64,000 nucleotides of DNA from Gammaproteobacteria bacterium (lineage in GTDB: Bacteria > Pseudomonadota > Gammaproteobacteria > GCA-001735895). Below, piece after piece: positions 58,583 to 64,000 of this stretch. The notes below the pieces were generated by a model, which was given only the letters and a program-made list of their open reading frames with translations, did no database searches and was not told the origin of the DNA. The stretch covers positions 1 through 64,000 of the forward strand of contig JAJDOF010000035.1 of NCBI GenBank assembly GCA_022340305.1. Reading direction: 5' to 3'. Position 1 is the first letter of the stretch. Each line of letters starts with the position of its first letter. A program made the translations under genes and the position numbers.

Positions 58583-60871
58583 CTAGCGGAACAGGTATAT
58601 CGGGCTGGACCAGGCATAGTGGCCATCTTCGAAGGTCACGCGTACGTACAACGCGTTGTCACGATCGTCGGCCAGGGAAATCTCTCGCTCGATGTGGATC
58701 GCTGCGTGTGGATTGTCATCGGGCAGGCGAAACACCCGGATGCGGCGCTCGATGCCACCGTTTTCGTATATGAGTTCATCGCGCCCGATCGAATCGATTT
58801 CGATGCTCTGCTGTATCAGAGCGGTGTCGATCTCGAGTGTTCCCGAGTACGGCTCCTGCAATAACGTTTCAAAGCCACCGAATCCACCGGTCGTCAATGC
58901 GCTCCATTCGACCTGTCCAGCCGCAGTCTGCTCAAAGCGCCTGTCAATATTAAATCGGTTGATCGGAGTGAGCGACTGGAAACTATTTTCAGTTACCCTG
59001 GCTTGGCCGTCCCAGATGGTTTCCCGCCCACGACCACGATACTCGGAACCTTCCCAGATGACGCGAATACGCCGCCCAAGGTCAGCTTCGCTGTAAGGCC
59101 GATAGACCTCCAGCGTTTCGAGGCCGTTGCGGATATCGATGCGTTCTATGGGCGCAGTTCCGTGGACATCGATGCTGAAGCTGACCGTTTCGTCTGCGCA
59201 GCGCAGGATATCGCCCATCATCGCACTGCGTACCGGTTGCGAACCGACATCACCGAGACGCGGATCGTCGCTGAACAGTTCGGCGTCTGCCGTGAATTTG
59301 ACACGGGTATCGAGAATGACACGATTGCCGGTAGTGCCGTAGTGGTGTCGCTGGCGCAGGCCCTGCATGATACCGGCGCGGGTGAAGGCGGGCGCCAGTA
59401 CACTGGTCAATCCGCCGTAAGCTCCAAACTTGGTCGAACCCGGATGCGAGGCGCCCGGGCGTCCCTTGTGGCCGTCAGAATTTGACACGATACCGACACG
59501 GTAGCCCTGTTCGAACGCATCGTGGATCAGCCATTCGAAAGTGCCCCAGGCTGAATGTACTTCGACCGCTTTTTCGAGACGTTGATCGTGCGCCACCCGG
59601 ATGTCGGCGTAACGTCCGCCGATGTGCGCAAACACCGTACAGTCCTCGTCCTTGAGAGCTTCGAACAGGTCCGCAGCCGAGGTCGCATCGCTGTCGATAT
59701 CCGATAAATCATCCACCAGCGCATGCGACGAACGATGTATTGTACGGCCCTCGTGCATGTGTAAAACGTTGCGATCACCGCCAAGCCCGGTGTTTCCGGA
59801 CCATTCCCATCCGGGGAATACGATGAAGCGATCGTCCTCGGTAAACTCTGCCGAAAGTTCGTTCAACCAGTTCCAGAACTCGGTAGTGATCTGGAAGTCG
59901 TTACCCTGGTGTACACAGATGTCGAGAAATGCCTTGTCACGTGCAAAGTCATAAAAGTCACGCGCCGAGTTGGTGCCGATAGTTTCCTCGGATTGTCCGT
60001 GCAAATCGCCCCAGTAGGGCAGTAACTCGGCGTTCTCAACGATTCGGCAGGGATTCGATTGCGCCACCAGGCCACCATCCTCGCCAACCAGCTCGACGAG
60101 CAGATCACCACTTTGCGTGACTTTCAGGCCCTCGAGGATTTGCGCAAACTGACCGCTCTCAAAACAAATCGAGTCAGGCAGGGCGTCTACCGGCAGGTTG
60201 GCGCGCAGGCCCAGTTTGCGGTCGCAAAGGTTGGAAGGGTTACCCCAGCGATCTTCACCCTTGATGCACAGGCGGAATGCCTCTCCATGGCGACGGAGCG
60301 TGGGCAGAATTGCCTTGTACAGCACGGGCGGGCCGGGGACGATCGAGATTTCGGGTTGCTCCGGCAGTTCGACATAGTTATAGGTGGCGATCGCGTCGAC
60401 CAGCACCTTGAACTCGAAAGTCGCCTCGCAAAAGGTCTGGATGCGCATGCCGGGTGAACCCTCGCGCCGATCACCGAAGCGCACGACAATCTGGTCGCCC
60501 TCGCGCAGAAAGCCGCGCACCACCTTGATGTAAAGTGTCTTGTCCCACGGTCGAATATTGCGTTTCATGTCGTACTCTACGTGCAATACGGCACCGTTAC
60601 TGGCTTCCACGGTGACGTAGTTGGCTGCGCTCGGGTTATCGAACTGCGGGCGTCCCATATCCGAGGCGAAGCGGTGTACGATTTTAAGCGAACCGGTATC
60701 GTCGATGCCGAAATAGCCCGCGGTATAGGTGAGCGTGAACTCCTGGTAAGAGCCCGCTTCGAAACTGCCGCCTGGTTCGACTATGGCCGAACCCATTTTG
60801 TGTGGGAGATAAGTGGAGTGGGGCACTGGTGTATCAACCTTGCACTGGCTATGCGCAATCCGGGAAAGCAC
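58583..60871 (-). CDS. DUF3604 (PHP-like) protein
   Basis: A 762-residue protein. Residues about 290-560 carry a PHP-type metal site: YWGDLHGQSEE, DICVHQGNDF, FPGWEWSGNTGLGGDRNVLHM, VFAHIGGRYADI and VSNSDGHKGRPG, all rich in metal-binding His/Asp. An N-terminal beta-rich region (from about 30) and a C-terminal beta-rich region surround it. No signal peptide is evident. Substrate is unknown; DUF3604 proteins may be metal-dependent hydrolases. A start at 60796 (MGSAIVEPGG) is possible. It heads the minus-strand half of the island. Confidence 0.8.
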   Translation of the reverse strand: MLSRIAHSQCKVDTPVPHSTYLPHKMGSAIVEPGGSFEAGSYQEFTLTYTAGYFGIDDTGSLKIVHRFASDMGRPQFDNPSAANYVTVEASNGAVLHVEYDMKRNIRPWDKTLYIKVVRGFLREGDQIVVRFGDRREGSPGMRIQTFCEATFEFKVLVDAIATYNYVELPEQPEISIVPGPPVLYKAILPTLRRHGEAFRLCIKGEDRWGNPSNLCDRKLGLRANLPVDALPDSICFESGQFAQILEGLKVTQSGDLLVELVGEDGGLVAQSNPCRIVENAELLPYWGDLHGQSEETIGTNSARDFYDFARDKAFLDICVHQGNDFQITTEFWNWLNELSAEFTEDDRFIVFPGWEWSGNTGLGGDRNVLHMHEGRTIHRSSHALVDDLSDIDSDATSAADLFEALKDEDCTVFAHIGGRYADIRVAHDQRLEKAVEVHSAWGTFEWLIHDAFEQGYRVGIVSNSDGHKGRPGASHPGSTKFGAYGGLTSVLAPAFTRAGIMQGLRQRHHYGTTGNRVILDTRVKFTADAELFSDDPRLGDVGSQPVRSAMMGDILRCADETVSFSIDVHGTAPIERIDIRNGLETLEVYRPYSEADLGRRIRVIWEGSEYRGRGRETIWDGQARVTENSFQSLTPINRFNIDRRFEQTAAGQVEWSALTTGGFGGFETLLQEPYSGTLEIDTALIQQSIEIDSIGRDELIYENGGIERRIRVFRLPDDNPHAAIHIEREISLADDRDNALYVRVTFEDGHYAWSSPIYLFR

Positions 60872-61018
60872 TAGTTTAACTGCAAATACCCGGGTTGAAT
60901 CAAGTCCTGCGGTTATATATCGGCAAAACAGCGGGCAATCGCCAGCGATAGCTATGCAACCGCGCAGCGAGCGTTTCCGTGCTGGCGTTTGCCGTCCGGG
61001 CGCGTTATTTTAGCGCGC

Positions 61019-61843
61019 ATGAGACGGTCCCACGAGCGTTACGCCACCCTGGGCATGTATGCCTTTACCGAGGCGCAGCAATTTGCCTGGCAGCAGCTGT
61101 TTGATCATTTTTGCGAATTTACCGGCGTGGACTCCACACAGATCGCGCTGCGCTTCGAACACGATCCGGCATTGCTGCTCGAGCCCGGATTGTGGTTCGG
61201 TCACACCTGTGGTTATCCGTTGATGATGCGTCTGCGACAACATGTCAGCCCCTTCTGTGTGCCCCTGTTCGACGTGCCGGGCACGGACGGCAGGTATTAC
61301 TCGAGCCGTATCATCGTTGCCGCCGGGTCAGGGATCGAATCCATCGCCGATAGTCGCGGTCGTGTCGCGGCTATGAATAACCCGGATTCCAATAGTGGGA
61401 TGAATGTCTTGCGCCACGCCGTGGCCACCGTGCACGATGCTGACCGGTTTGGCGACCGTTTCTTTGCCCGTGTCGTGAACACGGGCGGGCATCTGTACAG
61501 CTTGCAGGCGGTTACCAACGGTGCTGCCGATATCGCCGCCATCGATTGCGTCAGCTACCAGTTGATCGAGGACTGGCAGCCCGAGTTGTGCACGAGCCTG
61601 CGTATTATCGGCGATAGCGTGATGACCTGCGGGCTGCCGCTGGTGATGTCAAATGCGGCCCTCGCCGTTACCGATATTCCTGTGTTGATCGAATGCCTCA
61701 ACCGGGCACTGGCTACCTGTTGTGACGAAGTACGCGACATCTTGCACCTGACCAGCTTTGCCCCTGTGCAGATGGCTGATTACCAGAGCATTGTTGAGAT
61801 TGAGGAATATGCCGTTGCGCGCGGTTACCCGGAACTCAATTAG
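61019..61843 (+). CDS. PhnD-like substrate-binding protein without signal peptide
   Basis: 274 residues matching the phosphate/phosphite/phosphonate binding-protein family: LLLEPGLWFGHTCGYPLMMRL, ESIADSRGRVAAMNNPDSNSGMNVLRHA and VNTGGHLYSLQAVTNGAADIAAIDCVSYQL. The N terminus (MRRSHERYATLGMYAFTEA) has no secretion signal, so it should stay in the cytoplasm, as in a known subgroup; it may sense rather than import. Start at ATG 61019; an ATG at 61055 is the alternative. No ABC permease or ATPase is nearby. It is followed by the MttB-like gene. Confidence 0.75.
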   Translation: MRRSHERYATLGMYAFTEAQQFAWQQLFDHFCEFTGVDSTQIALRFEHDPALLLEPGLWFGHTCGYPLMMRLRQHVSPFCVPLFDVPGTDGRYYSSRIIVAAGSGIESIADSRGRVAAMNNPDSNSGMNVLRHAVATVHDADRFGDRFFARVVNTGGHLYSLQAVTNGAADIAAIDCVSYQLIEDWQPELCTSLRIIGDSVMTCGLPLVMSNAALAVTDIPVLIECLNRALATCCDEVRDILHLTSFAPVQMADYQSIVEIEEYAVARGYPELN

Positions 61844-61963
61844 GTTGGTGATTTAAGTCAACACAAGTGTTCATAAATAACCTCTGTGACACTTATAGAC
61901 CGCCGTTCTTTTCTCACCTATTATCGGCGGCTCTATCAGGGAACCCGTCATGAGCTATCGAAC

Positions 61964-63484
61964 ATGAGCCGAAGAAGAGTTCGCAGCCGCAATGCCACAT
62001 CCGCGCAACTGGTCAAGCCGCAAGCCGGACAGTTGTTCAATCCTTATGAACCAGTGGAGGCGCTCGGTGATGAGGCGCTCGACCTGATTCACGATGGCTC
62101 GATGCGCATACTCGAAGAGATCGGTCTGGAGGTACTCAACGAAACCGCGCTCGGACTCTATGAGCAGGATGGTGCGCGCGTCGACTGGGATTTGCAGCGA
62201 GTCTTCATCGATCGCGAAAAACTGATGCCACGCCTGGCCACGGTACCACCGCACTTCACCATGCATTCGCGTAATTCTGAACGCAATCGCCTGGTGGGTA
62301 AAAACGCGATCAATTTCACCACGGTCGCGAGTGCGCCTAACAGTTCGGATCTGGAAGGCGGGCGGCGTACCGGCAATTTTTCGGACTATTGTAATTTCCT
62401 GCGCCTGGCGCAGAGCTTCGACATCATCGATTTTCTGAGTGGCTACCCGGTCGAGCCTGTCGATATTCATCCGGAAACACGGCATCTCGACGCCACCCTG
62501 GCTGCATTGACGTTGACCGATCGGGCATTTTCGCTCTATTGCCTGGGTGGTGGACGCGTCAATGATGGTATCGAGATGACCGCGATCGCGCGTGGCGTCG
62601 ACCGTGAGACGCTTAAGTCCGAGCCCAGTATCATTACCGTGGTGAACACCAACTCACCGCTGCGGGTTGACGGCCCCATGCTCGATGGCTTGATCGAAAT
62701 GGCCGAAAACGGACAACCTACCATCGTTACCCCGTTCACCCTGGCGGGCGCCATGTGCCCGATCACCATCGCTGGTGCGCTGGCACAGCAAAACGCCGAG
62801 GCGCTGGGTGTGATTGCGTTATCGCAGATTGTAAATCCGGGAGCACCCATGGTTTACGGTGGCTTTACTTCCAACGCCGATATGCGCAGTGGTGCCCCGG
62901 CCTTCGGCACCCCCGAATACACCCGCGCTGCCTGGGCGACCGGGCAGCTCACGCGACGCTATAACCTGCCGTTTCGTTCGTCCAATACCAATGCGTCGAA
63001 CTGTGTCGACGCACAGGCGGCCTGGGAGTCGCAAATGTCGCTGTGGGGCGCGGTGATGGGGCATGCGCACATCGTCAAACACGCCGCCGGCTGGCTGGAA
63101 GGAGGCCTGTGCGCCTCGTTTGAGAAATTTATTATCGATGTCGACATGCTGCAGATGATGGCAGAGACGCTGAAACCGCTGCGGGTCGATGAATCGACGC
63201 TGGCGCTGGATGCGATTGTCGAGGCCGGCCATGGTGGCCATTTCTTTGGCACCGCGCATACGCTGGCCAATTACAGCACCGCGTTTTACGAGCCGCTGGT
63301 TGCAGACTGGAGCAATTTCGAAACCTGGCAGGAAAACGGTGAACAAACCGCCTACCAGCGCGCCAACCGGGTTTACCGGAAAACCCTGAAGGACTTTGAA
63401 GAACCCGAGATTGAACCCTCCATACGCCAGTCCCTGGAACAGTATGCGCGCGAACGCAGTCGCGAAGTGGAACTTGCCCGATGA
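61964..63484 (+). CDS. MttB-family methyltransferase (non-pyrrolysine)
   Basis: 506 residues of the trimethylamine:corrinoid methyltransferase superfamily. Landmarks include LIHDGSMRILEEIGLEVLNE, TPFTLAGAMCPITIAGALAQQNAEALGV and SGAPAFGTPEYTRAAWATGQLTRRYNLPFR. The frame has no internal amber codon, so it belongs to the branch without pyrrolysine, whose members act on quaternary amines such as glycine betaine. The corrinoid protein and its reactivator are not in the window. Start 61964 is chosen by family fit; GTG 61886 is possible. Its stop overlaps the XRE gene. Confidence 0.85.
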   Translation: MSRRRVRSRNATSAQLVKPQAGQLFNPYEPVEALGDEALDLIHDGSMRILEEIGLEVLNETALGLYEQDGARVDWDLQRVFIDREKLMPRLATVPPHFTMHSRNSERNRLVGKNAINFTTVASAPNSSDLEGGRRTGNFSDYCNFLRLAQSFDIIDFLSGYPVEPVDIHPETRHLDATLAALTLTDRAFSLYCLGGGRVNDGIEMTAIARGVDRETLKSEPSIITVVNTNSPLRVDGPMLDGLIEMAENGQPTIVTPFTLAGAMCPITIAGALAQQNAEALGVIALSQIVNPGAPMVYGGFTSNADMRSGAPAFGTPEYTRAAWATGQLTRRYNLPFRSSNTNASNCVDAQAAWESQMSLWGAVMGHAHIVKHAAGWLEGGLCASFEKFIIDVDMLQMMAETLKPLRVDESTLALDAIVEAGHGGHFFGTAHTLANYSTAFYEPLVADWSNFETWQENGEQTAYQRANRVYRKTLKDFEEPEIEPSIRQSLEQYARERSREVELAR

Positions 63485-64000
63485 GACTGCAGGAACGAGT
63501 TACATTGTTCCAGGAACGATTGCAGCGCGTTATCCTGCGCAGTGGTTTGAACCGGTCGTCATTTGCGACTTCAATCCGGGTTGATCGCTCGACGCTGTCG
63601 CAGCTACTGTCGACGGAGAATGTACGCCTGCCGCGCGCGGATACAGTGTTGTCCATCGCCGAAGTCTACCAGGTCAGTGTTGACTGGTTGCTCGGGATTA
63701 CCCAGGAAGGTGACATGGGCGCCAACATAGTGCACGAAGCGCTCGAAGTGGATGATTCCGGTACCAGTATTTTCGAGAAAAATCTCGAATGGCATCGCGA
63801 GGCGCGAGGTTACAAGATTCGCTACGTACCGACCACGCTGCCGGACCTGCTCAAGACCGAAGCGGTCGCGGAGTACGAGTTCAATCGCTATGGTTCAGGC
63901 AAGATCGACCAGTCGGTGCGCGATAACCAGTTATTACTGCTGCAGCAACGCCATCCGGGTAGTGAGCTGGAAACCTGTATGCCACTGCATCATCTCGAGA
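63481..64000 (+). CDS. XRE-family transcriptional regulator (cut by window end)
   Basis: ATG at 63481 overlaps the MttB-like stop (ATGA). At least 173 codons are open to the window end. Residues 10-75 are a helix-turn-helix of the Cro/C1 type (LQRVILRSGLNRSSFATSI, VDRSTLSQLLSTENVRLPR, then VLSIAEVYQVSVDWLLG); the following part is a separate ligand-sensing-like domain. It probably regulates the island. Its full length is not visible. Confidence 0.8.
   Translation, partial: MRLQERVTLFQERLQRVILRSGLNRSSFATSIRVDRSTLSQLLSTENVRLPRADTVLSIAEVYQVSVDWLLGITQEGDMGANIVHEALEVDDSGTSIFEKNLEWHREARGYKIRYVPTTLPDLLKTEAVAEYEFNRYGSGKIDQSVRDNQLLLLQQRHPGSELETCMPLHHLE

Noticed and set aside
61964..63484. Pyrrolysine-containing trimethylamine methyltransferase
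   Set aside because: The coding frame contains no internal amber codon, so the protein belongs to the non-pyrrolysine branch.

Overview
The window is a 64 kb piece of a gammaproteobacterial chromosome. Coding is dense, on both strands, and GC content looks moderate by eye. The placement rests on gene order and content: trxB, aat and ftsK-lolA-rarA lie close together, sdhCDAB is followed by sdhE and a ygfX-like gene, iscRSU has a classical IscR operator, and roxA and purB are neighbours. I cannot name a genus. I saw no rRNA, tRNA, CRISPR array, insertion sequence or prophage.

Layout. 1-5.3 kb: adenylylsulfate kinase, a DUF218 (ElyC/SanA/YdcF-type) membrane protein, a CDP-alcohol phosphatidyltransferase, a GST-family protein, a periplasmic DUF302 protein, an outer-membrane barrel and a glutamine amidotransferase. 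5.6-7.7 kb: an Atm1-type ABC exporter translationally coupled to a LexA/S24-fold protein lacking both catalytic residues. 8-13.7 kb: malic enzyme, a tiny membrane protein, malyl-CoA lyase and malate-CoA ligase (maeB-orf-mcl-mtkAB), which interconvert pyruvate, malate, malyl-CoA, acetyl-CoA and glyoxylate. 13.7-23.4 kb: an orphan pseudopilin, aat, a FemAB-like protein, trxB, ftsK, lolA, rarA, a DUF938 methyltransferase and a DsbC-type protein. 23.5-28.3 kb: the succinate dehydrogenase operon, preceded by an SdhAF4 homologue and followed by SdhE. 28.4-30.6 kb: iscRSU, which ends at a strong terminator without iscA/hscBA/fdx. 30.8-35.6 kb: siroheme synthase, then a TAXI solute-binding protein coupled to a membrane GGDEF-EAL protein.

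35.6-42.1 kb (minus strand) is a cyanophycin operon: isoaspartyl dipeptidase, cyanophycinase, cyanophycin synthetase, and a second CphA-like Mur ligase that appears to be CphA with its ATP-grasp domain removed. This indicates storage and reuse of nitrogen as a multi-L-arginyl-poly-aspartate polymer. 42.3-44.7 kb: rubrerythrin, an Fe-S heterodisulfide-reductase-like protein and DUF3501, probably for peroxide or redox defence. 45-57.6 kb is mostly housekeeping: adenosine kinase, DAHP synthase, PBP1b with an LpoP-like lipoprotein, a DinG/YoaA helicase, a HIG1-like protein, an SMP-30 family protein, the L16 hydroxylase RoxA and PurB.

57.7-64 kb looks like an accessory catabolic island. A TauD-type dioxygenase and a DUF3604 PHP-like protein diverge from a PhnD-like binding protein without a signal peptide, a non-pyrrolysine MttB-family methyltransferase and an XRE regulator cut by the window end. 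Its substrate is not known. It and the CphA derivative are the best candidates for undescribed biology here.
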